Assembly (NCBI GenBank): GCA_045655125.1
Contig: JAZOOR010000012.1
Span: 1 to 24,979, forward strand
Origin: SIG578 sp045655125
Lineage (GTDB): Bacteria; Bacillota; Clostridia; Oscillospirales; Ruminococcaceae
Direction of reading: 5' to 3'
Length of the DNA stretch: 24,979 bases
The notes below the pieces were generated by a model. It was not told where the DNA came from and made no database searches. It was given only the letters and a program-made list of their open reading frames with translations. The position numbers and the translations under genes are program-made. Below, piece by piece: positions 1 to 6,194 of the stretch; the first letter of the stretch is position 1; every line of letters starts with the position of its first letter.

Positions 1-216
1 GGTTCCCGACAGTCCCTCGTCTGCAAATATGCCCATATTAGTCCAATTAGAATGAAGATTAAAATACCTTGCGAAAAATTGCTTTTGAGCCACAAGAGAG
101 TTCTTTTGGTCGGTATCGTCTGTTGATACACGGCAGTACGCGCAGACCCTATGCGGTTTGTTGTCGTCAGTTTTGAGGGTTGTTTTATTCGGCTCTATTA
201 TCTGTATCTGTGCCAT
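1..216 (-). CDS. Large serine recombinase (integrase), N-terminal part
   Basis: Site-specific DNA recombinase of the serine resolvase/invertase superfamily, probably the phage integrase. The 72 visible residues contain the resolvase-domain signature RVCAYCRVSTD, with Ser31 as the expected nucleophile, then QKNSLVAQ and the strand motif FADEGLSGT, both typical of large serine recombinases. The reading frame is open to the window edge, so the DNA-binding recombinase and zinc-ribbon domains lie outside. The ATG at 214-216 overlaps the end of the upstream small gene by 32 bases, which suggests co-transcription and coupled translation. Family assignment is firm; role as integrase of this particular phage is inferred from position next to the lysis end, and it could belong to a neighbouring element. 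Confidence 0.9.
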   Translation of the reverse strand, partial: MAQIQIIEPNKTTLKTDDNKPHRVCAYCRVSTDDTDQKNSLVAQKQFFARYFNLHSNWTNMGIFADEGLSGT

Positions 217-514
217 TTTCAACATCCTCTCTCTTGATACCAATTACGTCCATTATGTAGTTTTTGATTTCCTTAATGAACTTTTCTTCTGCTTCTGGGT
301 TTTTAAACAAAGCATCTAAATTGGTTATCACACATAAATACTCCCTGCCACAACTTACTTTATATTCATTGTATGCTTGGCACAAACGGGAAAATAACTC
401 TTCGTTATCCACAAATAATATGAATAAACTTTGTGCTTGTTCTACTGTCAAGTTGTTGCGACAGAATGCTTTTAATCGGTTTCTTATGTTTCTGTTATAA
501 TTGTAATAACTCAT
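185..514 (-). CDS. Small unknown protein upstream of the serine recombinase
   Basis: A 109-residue protein I do not recognise. The start is set at MSYYNYNRNIRN because a near-perfect ribosome site (AGGAGGGG) lies 6-7 bases upstream and a consensus promoter ends just before it; an in-frame upstream extension would read through that promoter and the CotJC remnant. The protein is soluble-looking, helical and mixed charge, with no signal peptide or membrane segment. It contains two cysteines (in SRLCQAY and KVSCGREYLCV regions there are three in all) but no zinc pattern. Its 3' end overlaps the recombinase start, so it may act with the recombinase, for example as an accessory or directionality factor; that is inference from context only. 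Confidence 0.75.
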   Translation of the reverse strand: MSYYNYNRNIRNRLKAFCRNNLTVEQAQSLFILFVDNEELFSRLCQAYNEYKVSCGREYLCVITNLDALFKNPEAEEKFIKEIKNYIMDVIGIKREDVENGTDTDNRAE

Positions 515-536
515 AGTAACCCCTCCTTGTGTTACT

Positions 537-565
537 ATTATATCATAAACAATTTTATTCTTCAA
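537..565 (-). promoter_or_regulatory. Consensus promoter for the small gene and serine recombinase
   Basis: On the minus strand a -35 box TTGAAG (560-565) and a -10 box TATAAT (537-542) are separated by exactly 17 bases, and the -10 is preceded by TG-A (extended -10). The ribosome site and ATG of the 185-514 gene follow directly. The -35 box is made from the last sense codons (ATT GAA GAA) of the CotJC remnant, so the promoter was assembled at the junction of host-like and phage DNA. Confidence 0.8.
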
Positions 566-674
566 TACCGATGTCAGTAAGGATAGCCTTAACCTCATCA
601 TACGGTGCGGCATAGCGCTGACTTAAATATCTTAACGAAGCCGCTAATTCGCCATCAGGACCGCCAAACTCCAT
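555..674 (-). pseudogene. cotJC: Fragment of a CotJC-type manganese catalase gene
   Basis: A 39-codon open stretch on the minus strand beginning MEFGGPDGELAASLRYL and ending LTDIGIEE, followed by TAA. GGPDGELAASLRYLSQRY and the later TDIG-EE segment are hallmark sequences of the manganese-catalase/CotJC spore-coat family, where they lie about 30 residues from the N terminus and are followed by an (L)AH metal-ligand segment. Here the normal N-terminal 30 residues are missing (a stop lies directly upstream and the DNA beyond is AT-rich and unrelated), and the gene is cut right after the EE pair. This is therefore a piece truncated at both ends, not a functional catalase. It may mark a former or present attachment site within a host cotJC gene. 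Confidence 0.75.
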
Positions 675-766
675 TTAGATATTATTTTATAAAAATATTC
701 TTTTATTTAATAGTACCACATTCTTTTGCTGTTAACAAATTTATTTATAAGTTTGTCGAAAAAAGT

Positions 767-784
767 GGAATTTTGAAAAATTCC
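767..784. repeat. Perfect 8-2-8 inverted repeat upstream of the XRE gene
   Basis: GGAATTTT and AAAATTCC flank GA, within the otherwise AT-rich non-coding stretch 675-861. Operator-like symmetry about 80 bases before the XRE-type regulator start suggests a binding site, but no good -35/-10 pair surrounds it. The rest of 675-861 shows no gene on either strand. Confidence 0.35.
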
Positions 785-861
785 TGTATTGTGCATCATC
801 TGTTTTGATTTCTTAATTCGTTAGAATTTTTACAAATTCAACGAAAGCGAGAAAAGACATC

Positions 862-1125
862 ATGAGAAAATCCTACGAAAAAATTCTTAAAGAGCACTTT
901 TACAAGCATCTTATTTCAACAAGAGCAGAACAAAAATTAACACAAGCTGAAATGGCCCACCAGCTTATAATGGATGACCGTTCATTTATTAATTTAGACC
1001 ACGGTAAATCTGGATGCAGTGCTCTGACTCTTGCACTATACCTAATTTATTATTGCGAGGATCCTAGCGAATACCTAAATGAATTACGCAAATCCATTGA
1101 GGATTCTGACAATCATGTTGCATAA
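862..1125 (+). CDS. XRE-family helix-turn-helix regulator
   Basis: An 87-residue protein with a Cro/C1-type DNA-binding fold at about residues 17-70: TRAEQKLTQAEMAHQLIMD fits helices 1-2, and SFINLDHGKSG is the recognition helix and following turn. A short tail follows (LNELRKSIED). Probably a small transcriptional regulator of this accessory block. The ribosome site is weak. It overlaps the next gene by 11 bases, so the two are likely translated together. The family is clear at domain level; target genes are unknown, though the inverted repeat at 767-784 is a candidate site. Confidence 0.75.
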   Translation: MRKSYEKILKEHFYKHLISTRAEQKLTQAEMAHQLIMDDRSFINLDHGKSGCSALTLALYLIYYCEDPSEYLNELRKSIEDSDNHVA

Positions 1126-1351
1126 TAGACTTGCTGTAATTGATTTCGAGGAAGCGGTCTCCTATCGAACTCCTATGACAGTCACCCACTATGTCATACT
1201 TGGCCGAGACGGAGCATACCCTGTTTGCCCTCGATGCGATATTTCACTCGAGCGCGAGTACGTAGCTTATTGTGACCGATGCGGCCAAAGGCTAAGATGG
1301 AAAGGTTACTCAAGAGCAAGACAAAAGTTACCTAAAAACTCCCCTGTATAA
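1115..1351 (+). CDS. Small zinc-ribbon protein
   Basis: A 78-residue protein when started at MLHNRLAVID, chosen because this ATG overlaps the stop of the XRE gene in the usual coupled arrangement. Two CxxC knuckles (C38-P-R-C41 and C53-D-R-C56) form a treble-clef or zinc-ribbon site; the first half (VTHYVILGRDGAYPVCPRC) looks like a short beta sheet. The C-terminal tail is basic. Similar stand-alone ribbons occur in Firmicutes next to small XRE regulators; a function in nucleic-acid or protein binding is inferred. Its stop codon lies in the loop of the terminator at 1336-1373. Confidence 0.65.
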   Translation: MLHNRLAVIDFEEAVSYRTPMTVTHYVILGRDGAYPVCPRCDISLEREYVAYCDRCGQRLRWKGYSRARQKLPKNSPV

Positions 1352-1373
1352 GCAAGGGAGTTTCTTCTTTTTT
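1336..1373 (+). terminator. Rho-independent terminator of the XRE/zinc-ribbon pair
   Basis: Stem AAACTCCC (1336-1343) pairs with GGGAGTTT (1356-1363), loop of 12 bases, then a T-rich tail to 1373. The loop contains the stop codon of the zinc-ribbon gene. Confidence 0.8.
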
Positions 1374-1386
1374 ACACCTTTATACA

Positions 1387-1440
1387 AAAATTCCAATGTT
1401 TTCAACTTTTTTAAAAAAACACTGGATTTTTTCATATAAT
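1387..1440 (+). promoter_or_regulatory. Promoter with imperfect inverted repeat before the Panacea gene
   Basis: A TATAAT at 1435-1440 is well placed to serve the antitoxin-like gene (start 1477). The -35 region is poor (T/A-rich). An imperfect inverted repeat, AAAATTCCAATGTTTT (1387-1402) against AAAACACTGGATTTT (1416-1430), covers the -35 side. It may be an operator for autoregulation by the downstream pair, or alternatively a second terminator hairpin since it ends in T6. Confidence 0.45.
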
Positions 1441-1476
1441 GATGATATATTAATAATAGAAAGGAGTGATGTGGTT

Positions 1477-1908
1477 ATGGCAAGCGTATTTGATGTAGCT
1501 AAATACATTCTCGAAACCCGTGGGACGATGTCAACTATGAAGCTGCAAAAATTATGCTACTATTCACAAGCGTGGTCTCTTGTATGGGATGACGCGCCTC
1601 TCTTTGATGACGATTTTCATGCTTGGGCGAACGGACCTGTATGCAAAAGACTTTTTTTCTATACCCAAGGACAATATTCTGTTTCTGCTAGCGACGAAAT
1701 GGGAGACTCTAAAAAGTTAACGGACACGCAAATCGAAACAATCGATGCCGTACTCGAACACTATGCACACCATAATGCACAATGGCTCAGTCAACTGACA
1801 CATTTAGAAGCACCATGGAACGAAGCACGTATCGGTATTCCCGCCGGTGTTGGCTGTGATAATATCATCACCAAAGAAAGTATGGCTAAATATTATGGGG
1901 GCCTCTAA
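1477..1908 (+). CDS. Panacea-domain (DUF4065, SocA/GepA-like) antitoxin candidate
   Basis: A 143-residue Panacea-domain protein. Family signatures are visible in order: the N-terminal VFDVAKYILE helix, KLQKLCYYSQAW (22-33), FHAWANGPV (47-55) and LSQLTHLEAPW (104-114). Panacea domains act as antitoxins (PanA) that neutralise many unrelated toxin partners by direct binding. The start at 1477 follows AAGGAG; an in-frame GTG lies six bases earlier. The gene overlaps the next one by 14 bases, the standard antitoxin-first toxin-second arrangement. Likely a phage-borne stability or anti-phage locus expressed in the lysogen. Domain identification is strong, function is by family. Confidence 0.88.
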   Translation: MASVFDVAKYILETRGTMSTMKLQKLCYYSQAWSLVWDDAPLFDDDFHAWANGPVCKRLFFYTQGQYSVSASDEMGDSKKLTDTQIETIDAVLEHYAHHNAQWLSQLTHLEAPWNEARIGIPAGVGCDNIITKESMAKYYGGL

Positions 1909-2359
1909 AAAGAAGCGTGTCGTCCAGGTTGAAAATCCAAAAAATCGCTACATAGGTCAAACCGAAGACCCAAACAGGTACTATAAAAAACATCCATCAT
2001 GGAACTTTAATTCCTGCGACCTTGAAATGTGGCCACTCAATAAGTGCAATGCTGGTGACTTAATATGGAGCGAAATTATACCTCATTTAAAGAGTTTAGA
2101 AACGCAAACTTGGAACGACATCTTAGTAATCGCAAGCAAACATAATCATTCGATTGATATCAAGACCTTAAACCCAATAGCTCAAAAACGACTCGCTCAA
2201 AAATACATTGAGCACGATTCCATTATTTCTTTATCGTTAACGGGCACCCACAGAATTTATGGTTATATTGTAGATACTGTATTTAATATATTATGGTATG
2301 ATACCAACCACGGAGACAACAATTCTTGTGTCTGCAAATCAAGAAAAAAGAACACATAA
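1895..2359 (+). CDS. Putative toxin partner of the Panacea protein
   Basis: A 154-residue protein whose start MGASKKKRV overlaps the end of the Panacea gene. The N terminus is basic and polar; the middle is helical (LIWSEIIPHLKSLETQTW); the C terminus has a beta-rich segment LTGTHRIYGYIV...FNILWYDTNHGD followed by a Cys/Lys tail. A segment of this kind (R-I-x-G-x-x-x-x-x-x-F-x-x-L-W-x-D-x-N-H) recalls the C-terminal part of small proteins paired with DUF4065 genes and is loosely RelE-like in pattern. By gene order and overlap it is the likely toxin. I cannot name its biochemical activity from sequence alone; an mRNA interferase is one possibility. Confidence 0.7.
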   Translation: MGASKKKRVVQVENPKNRYIGQTEDPNRYYKKHPSWNFNSCDLEMWPLNKCNAGDLIWSEIIPHLKSLETQTWNDILVIASKHNHSIDIKTLNPIAQKRLAQKYIEHDSIISLSLTGTHRIYGYIVDTVFNILWYDTNHGDNNSCVCKSRKKNT

Positions 2360-2360
2360 C

Positions 2361-2397
2361 AAAAAGAAGGCAAGTAATTCACTTGCCTTCTTTTTTT
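2361..2397. terminator. Two-way terminator between accessory genes and lysis block
   Basis: AAAAAGAAGGCAAGT (2361-2375) pairs perfectly with ACTTGCCTTCTTTTT (2381-2395) across a 5-base loop. A-tract and T-tract flank both sides, so it can end the plus-strand toxin transcript and the minus-strand late transcript. The holin stop codon lies in the T-tract. Confidence 0.88.
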
Positions 2398-2587
2398 AGA
2401 AATTCTTTTTGTCTGTCGGGTTATTTACAATTCCGAAAGCTGCAAGTACAGGAAGCAGCACGTTCAGAAGACCGTCAACCGTCTCGCTTATGTCTACCCC
2501 TGCAAACTCTTTGACACAGAACACAACAAGCGCTCCCATCGAGAGCCAGAGCGCCCACGACTTAAATCTTGACAAAAATGCTTTCAT
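2396..2587 (-). CDS. Phage holin
   Basis: A 63-residue membrane protein that forms the lesion releasing the endolysin at the end of infection. A basic N terminus (MKAFLSRFKSW) precedes a hydrophobic segment (ALWLSMGALVVFCV), a polar turn, and a second hydrophobic stretch (LLNVLLPVLAAFGIV). The ending GIVNNPTDKKNF is typical of the phiLC3-like holin group (LGIVxxPT pattern). It directly follows the M23 endolysin gene with a GGAAAGGAA ribosome site, as in a standard lysis cassette, and is the last gene before the two-way terminator. Confidence 0.85.
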   Translation of the reverse strand: MKAFLSRFKSWALWLSMGALVVFCVKEFAGVDISETVDGLLNVLLPVLAAFGIVNNPTDKKNF

Positions 2588-2602
2588 TTCCTTTCCCTCC
2601 CA

Positions 2603-3265
2603 TCAGCTGAGCGCCGCTTTTGCGGTGCTTATTTTTTTATTTAGAGCTGAAACCTGCGCGGTAAGTTCCTTTACCTGAGCACTCAGCTTGTCCGCCTCAG
2701 CTTCAATCTTTGAAATTTCTGCCGTTTTTTGCTCGTAGAGAGCTTTGTAATCGGCGGCGGGAGCAGACGACTTGCCATCAAACTTGTCGAGCATCTGCTG
2801 CAAAATCTTGTTGGATTCTCCGGCAGTTGTCTTGTAGTCCGTGTCAATAAGTCCGCTTGCCTTTTTGTTAGCAATCTTAAGATAGGGCGTAGGGTCAACC
2901 GGTGTGTTGTCTATGCGACACTCAACGTGCACGTGCACACCTGAACTATTGCCGGTGGTACCCATAGTTCCGAGAATGGTTGTTCTTGAAACCTTGTCGC
3001 CTTTCTTTACCTTTATAGAGCCTTTAACCATATGACACTGAATAAAGCGAATCCTGTCAAAGCCATTGGGCTTTACTGATACATAATAGCCCCAGCTATT
3101 ATCGTATCCCTGATATGTAACCTCACCGTCACAGATAGAGTAAAGGGACTTGTCCCCGGTGATATCGATACCTTTGTGGCCGTTTGACCACATAGAGCCC
3201 GTCTGGCCGAACGCGGCCGTAACATTAAACTTTCCGTTTACGGGTAAATTAGTTATGTAGCTCAT
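2603..3265 (-). CDS. M23-family peptidoglycan endopeptidase (endolysin)
   Basis: A 220-residue zinc peptidase of the lysostaphin/M23 type, cutting peptide cross-links in the wall. The catalytic set is complete: H30 and D34 (HKGID), H78, and H111-V-H113, within a domain spanning about 10-130 that begins with the usual FNVTAAFGQTG. There is no cell-wall-binding domain; instead residues 172-215 form an Ala/Lys/Glu-rich coiled coil. No signal peptide, so export depends on the holin. A consensus AGGAGGAAAT ribosome site precedes the ATG. A structural tail-tip lysin is an alternative, but the position just before the holin favours the lysis role. Confidence 0.9.
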   Translation of the reverse strand: MSYITNLPVNGKFNVTAAFGQTGSMWSNGHKGIDITGDKSLYSICDGEVTYQGYDNSWGYYVSVKPNGFDRIRFIQCHMVKGSIKVKKGDKVSRTTILGTMGTTGNSSGVHVHVECRIDNTPVDPTPYLKIANKKASGLIDTDYKTTAGESNKILQQMLDKFDGKSSAPAADYKALYEQKTAEISKIEAEADKLSAQVKELTAQVSALNKKISTAKAALS

Positions 3266-3277
3266 TTTATTTCCTCC

Positions 3278-3547
3278 TCAGTTTGGTTTATGAATTTCTT
3301 CCAAATCAGAAATGCGATGATTCAGTGTTTTAACCTTTTCCTCAAGCACGGGAATACGCTGAGCAAAGTCATTGTGCATTCTGACCTCGCGGGTGAGTTC
3401 GCTGATGCGTTCCTCCGTTACTGCCTGCGCAGTTTTCATACTGCTTTGCATTTTGTTATTGGAACGGTTATTAGTAATAACAACACCCACAAGAGAAAGC
3501 ACACCGACAACGACTGCAGCACCTGCCGCTATAAGTGCCTCTATCAT
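3278..3547 (-). CDS. XhlA-like membrane-anchored coiled-coil protein
   Basis: An 89-residue protein with one N-terminal hydrophobic helix (LIAAGAAVVVGVLSLVGVVI, about 4-25) followed by a long charged helix with heptad pattern (VTEERISELTREV, IPVLEEKVKTLNHRISDLEE). This layout resembles the haemolysin XhlA group, small membrane proteins that accompany phage holins. Its ATG overlaps the stop of the upstream gene in an ATGA junction. Probably assists membrane disruption or anchors lysis proteins; the exact role is inferred from layout and position. Confidence 0.7.
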   Translation of the reverse strand: MIEALIAAGAAVVVGVLSLVGVVITNNRSNNKMQSSMKTAQAVTEERISELTREVRMHNDFAQRIPVLEEKVKTLNHRISDLEEIHKPN

Positions 3548-3750
3548 CCTTCAGACACCCCGCCTTCACTTGTATTTTCAAGGATATCCTTAGCAACCTT
3601 TCTAATCTGCGCAAGTGTTGTCGCGCTCGAAAGTCCCTCAATCAGCGCCGTTACCTTGTCTACCTCTGCGCCCTGTTCGATAGAATCGGTTTCCTCAATA
3701 ATCTCTTCAACCTCAATCATTTCTCCGTTATGACAAATTCTCACAGTCAC
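3544..3750 (-). CDS. Small acidic protein between tail fibre and lysis genes
   Basis: A 68-residue acidic protein of unknown function, starting at GTG (MTVRICHNGEMIEVEEIIEETD). It has no membrane segment. Small proteins in this position, after the last tail gene, are common in Firmicutes siphophages (compare XkdX-type genes), but I see no defining motif. It overlaps the fibre gene by 23 bases and the XhlA-like gene by 4, so it is embedded in the operon and very likely real. Confidence 0.6.
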   Translation of the reverse strand: MTVRICHNGEMIEVEEIIEETDSIEQGAEVDKVTALIEGLSSATTLAQIRKVAKDILENTSEGGVSEG

Positions 3751-5140
3751 ACCCCCAAAGCTCTATCGTTGACCCTGCCTTAAGTGTTACATACTTTTTG
3801 GCATCCGCATCGTAAAAATATATTGTTAAGTCTGTTATTGGAGCATTTACATTATTACATATAAAATGCTCTGAAACCCTACTTGAATTACCCACTAAAT
3901 TTGAATCCGCTTTGTAGAGTCCCTTATAAGCTTCGCTTACTGTAACCCCGCCTATAAAATCCGCCTTTATAATGCCCGTAGCACCAATATATGTCGCCCC
4001 AAAGCTTAATGTTTGATGACACAAATATCGCTTTTTATTGTCGGTAGCTACTCTGAGGCTCAAGCCTTTCGTGGATGCGGTATCAAAATCGGGAATAATG
4101 TTAAAGCTCAAAAGAAGATTTTTCAGCAAAAACGGATTGCCCTCGCTATCAAGGTTAAGCGAAATACAAGACGCTTCCTCAGGTAAGGCTATTTTGTTTA
4201 TAAGTCTTAGTGTTGATTTATTAATTTTAGTGTTAAGGGTAGACATAACAACAACAGAATTATCTGATTTGCCTTGCGCCATAACAACAGCGGAGCCGTC
4301 TTTTAATACTTCAAAAGCATTGCTTCTTTCGCCACTTTCTCCATTACCAACAATAAGAAGAGCATTGGAATTATATGCGTTATACTCACCAACAACAAAT
4401 TGATTTGCTCTTTTCGCTTCTGTATGGTCACCAGCAGCATGTGAATTTAATTCGTGAGCCTTAGTGAGATTGCCTTCCGCAAACGAGTTTTCACCTATTG
4501 CATATGCTTTATATCCTCCTGCTGCATAAGAGTTAGTGCCTTCAGCTTTTGAGTAGTATCCTCCTGCATGAGACCTGACTCCAGACGCTGTTGTTAGTTC
4601 ACCTTCTGCATGAGAACACTTCCCTGATGCAGTCGATTTTCTTCCTTCGCCATGAGATGCCTCGCCCTCTGCGGTAGTGCTAACCCCCTCAGAATGTGAA
4701 TGAAGTCCTGATGCTGTAGTTCTATACCCCTCTGCATGAGAACCATATCCACCGGAAGCTATCGTCTCTCTGCCCTCAGCGTGAGCTTGAACTCCAGTGG
4801 CTTTTGCACGCAAGCCTTCCGCGTGACTTGAAGAACCCGATGCCACTGTTAGCTTTCCCTCAGCATGAGCGGCTGTTCTTGTAGCCTGCACTCCGCTCCC
4901 CTCAGCGTGAGAATATTCTCCCGATGCAGTATTACCAATATAAACCTCTCCAACATCATCAACCGAGCCTACAGCCCACTCTCGATAATCGTTGAAAATT
5001 TCCCCGCCATCGTCAGTCTTTTGACCCGCATTGTTCTCTTTGCCTTCGTGCAAATCAATTACGCTATGCGCAATGGCGTTTATGTCTTCCGCCAAAACAT
5101 CGTCTTGACCGTCTACCTTGTCAATCCACTCAAGCATCAT
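3728..5140 (-). CDS. Tail fibre with YadA-head-like SHAEG repeats
   Basis: A 470-residue fibre, probably the receptor-binding tip of the virion. Residues 1-65 resemble a baseplate attachment segment (LAEDINAIAHSV). Residues 71-245 carry about thirteen repeats, mostly 14 residues, of the form S-H-A-E-G-x-x-T-x-A-S-G, the left-handed beta-roll of trimeric autotransporter heads (YadA head type), so the fibre is almost surely a trimer. The last 180 residues are non-repetitive with two Cys near the end (WGCDCENLS) and may bind the receptor or be a trimerisation cap. Ribosome site GGAGG before ATG-ATG. The repeats degrade toward the C-terminal end (SHAGG, SYAAG, SFAEG, SHAAG). Confidence 0.85.
   Translation of the reverse strand: MMLEWIDKVDGQDDVLAEDINAIAHSVIDLHEGKENNAGQKTDDGGEIFNDYREWAVGSVDDVGEVYIGNTASGEYSHAEGSGVQATRTAAHAEGKLTVASGSSSHAEGLRAKATGVQAHAEGRETIASGGYGSHAEGYRTTASGLHSHSEGVSTTAEGEASHGEGRKSTASGKCSHAEGELTTASGVRSHAGGYYSKAEGTNSYAAGGYKAYAIGENSFAEGNLTKAHELNSHAAGDHTEAKRANQFVVGEYNAYNSNALLIVGNGESGERSNAFEVLKDGSAVVMAQGKSDNSVVVMSTLNTKINKSTLRLINKIALPEEASCISLNLDSEGNPFLLKNLLLSFNIIPDFDTASTKGLSLRVATDNKKRYLCHQTLSFGATYIGATGIIKADFIGGVTVSEAYKGLYKADSNLVGNSSRVSEHFICNNVNAPITDLTIYFYDADAKKYVTLKAGSTIELWGCDCENLS
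4391..4930 (-). repeat. Tandem ~42-bp coding repeats in the tail fibre
   Basis: DNA counterpart of the SHAEG repeat array. Units are about 42 bp, with two at 45 bp. The plus-strand core resembles CTTCxGCATGAG, matching HAEG in antisense. Codons vary between units, so the array is old or under selection rather than freshly expanded, but it could still recombine to change fibre length. Confidence 0.7.
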
Positions 5141-5179
5141 GCATCCTCCTCAAATAAAAATTAATGTTTTTATACGGGC

Positions 5180-5740
5180 TTATTTTACATATTCTATATC
5201 AAATTGGGCATAGTATCCAAAAACAGCACTATGATTTGACAGCACATTAACAACAATTTTATCCTTTTCTAAGAATGCAATAGCCTGTAAAACTCCTTGT
5301 TTAGAAAATATGGGAAAATTATCGGCATATGTTTTGTCTATGTGAGATATTCCATAAAAAGAAATTACTTTATCTGCCGTTACACCATTCATATTGGCAG
5401 GCTCATTTCTTAAATATCCATAATCTATTCTTTTTGTATATACAGGGAAACTATTATATCGTTTTATTGTTCTATATTCCCTCCCTACTTCCATAGGAGG
5501 ATTTAACCACTCTTTTTCTCCACCTACCATACGATAAAAACAACCTACATATGTATTATCCTCTACAAAACCCAACGATGCTTCTGCCATCATTTTATCA
5601 AAGGTATTCTTATTAAGCGGTGTGCCTTCTTCAATAGGCTCATCAGCCAACTCTGCCAAAACATATTCAACCGCACCTGTGTCCTCGTAAGTCAATTTTA
5701 TTCTATTTGGTTTATTAGCCACTCTATCCTTGAAATCCAT
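5180..5740 (-). CDS. Tail fibre or baseplate protein
   Basis: A 186-residue structural protein. The N terminus (FKDRVANKPNRIKLTY...GTPLNKNTFDKMM) is a segment widely found at the start of Firmicutes phage baseplate/fibre proteins, where a GTPLN motif closes the attachment part. The remaining 130 residues are beta-rich and aromatic (YRTIKRYNSFPVYTKRIDYGY) and look like a small carbohydrate- or host-binding head. Overlaps the preceding gene by 17 bases. Its role in adsorption is inferred from N-terminal homology and the neighbouring tail genes. Confidence 0.65.
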   Translation of the reverse strand: MDFKDRVANKPNRIKLTYEDTGAVEYVLAELADEPIEEGTPLNKNTFDKMMAEASLGFVEDNTYVGCFYRMVGGEKEWLNPPMEVGREYRTIKRYNSFPVYTKRIDYGYLRNEPANMNGVTADKVISFYGISHIDKTYADNFPIFSKQGVLQAIAFLEKDKIVVNVLSNHSAVFGYYAQFDIEYVK

Positions 5741-6194
5741 AATTCAATTCCTTTCCACAATAAACTATTCCACAATATTTAAAAGACTTCAACGTCTTAT
5801 TATATAATTCTTCTAAATCTACCAAAATTTTTTCAATCGCGTTTATATCTTTGTAATGATAAGAAATTTTAGGTGTTTTTGGTGTATTTGAATAAACACA
5901 AAAAGAACTTGTTAATACATTCAAATTATCTAAAATTCTTTGAAACTCAGCCTCATCAAAAATTTGTGAAGTTTGCCAAGTCTTGTTTTTAATATTTACA
6001 TTTATCGACAATCGCGAAAACAACTCGCCTATTTCTTTTTGTTTATTTTCGATACGGTTGAGCGTGTTAATCGTAATTGTTCCTCGTTCAAGTATGTTAA
6101 TTTCTTCGTCAGTCAAATTCTCAAACGCCTTAACTTTTTTGTCCCTCAAACTAATAGCGGTGTCTACATCATTTTGAGTTCTATCAAAAATCAC
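5724..6194 (-). CDS. Baseplate/tail-associated protein
   Basis: A 156-residue protein starting at GTG in a GTGA overlap with the tail-hub gene. The first 60 residues (FDRTQNDVDTAISLRDKK, LTDEEINILERGTITINTLNRIENK) match a helical segment common to phage baseplate-upper proteins, where DRTQxDVD and a Thr/Asn/Arg-Ile-Glu helix recur. The rest is helical without a clear domain. Probably a connector between tail hub and fibres. I am confident it is a virion gene; the precise part is uncertain. Confidence 0.65.
   Translation of the reverse strand: MIFDRTQNDVDTAISLRDKKVKAFENLTDEEINILERGTITINTLNRIENKQKEIGELFSRLSINVNIKNKTWQTSQIFDEAEFQRILDNLNVLTSSFCVYSNTPKTPKISYHYKDINAIEKILVDLEELYNKTLKSFKYCGIVYCGKELNYGFQG

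Noticed and set aside
605..808. Plus-strand open frame across the CotJC remnant
   Set aside because: No ribosome site, odd composition, and it is the antisense of the clearly homologous CotJC segment.
2409..2678. Plus-strand frame opposite the holin and endolysin
   Set aside because: Shadow of two well-identified minus-strand genes; no ribosome site.
4391..4930. Regular repeats suggesting a CRISPR array
   Set aside because: The repeats are in frame in a fibre gene, translate to SHAEG units, and lack conserved identical repeats with unique spacers.
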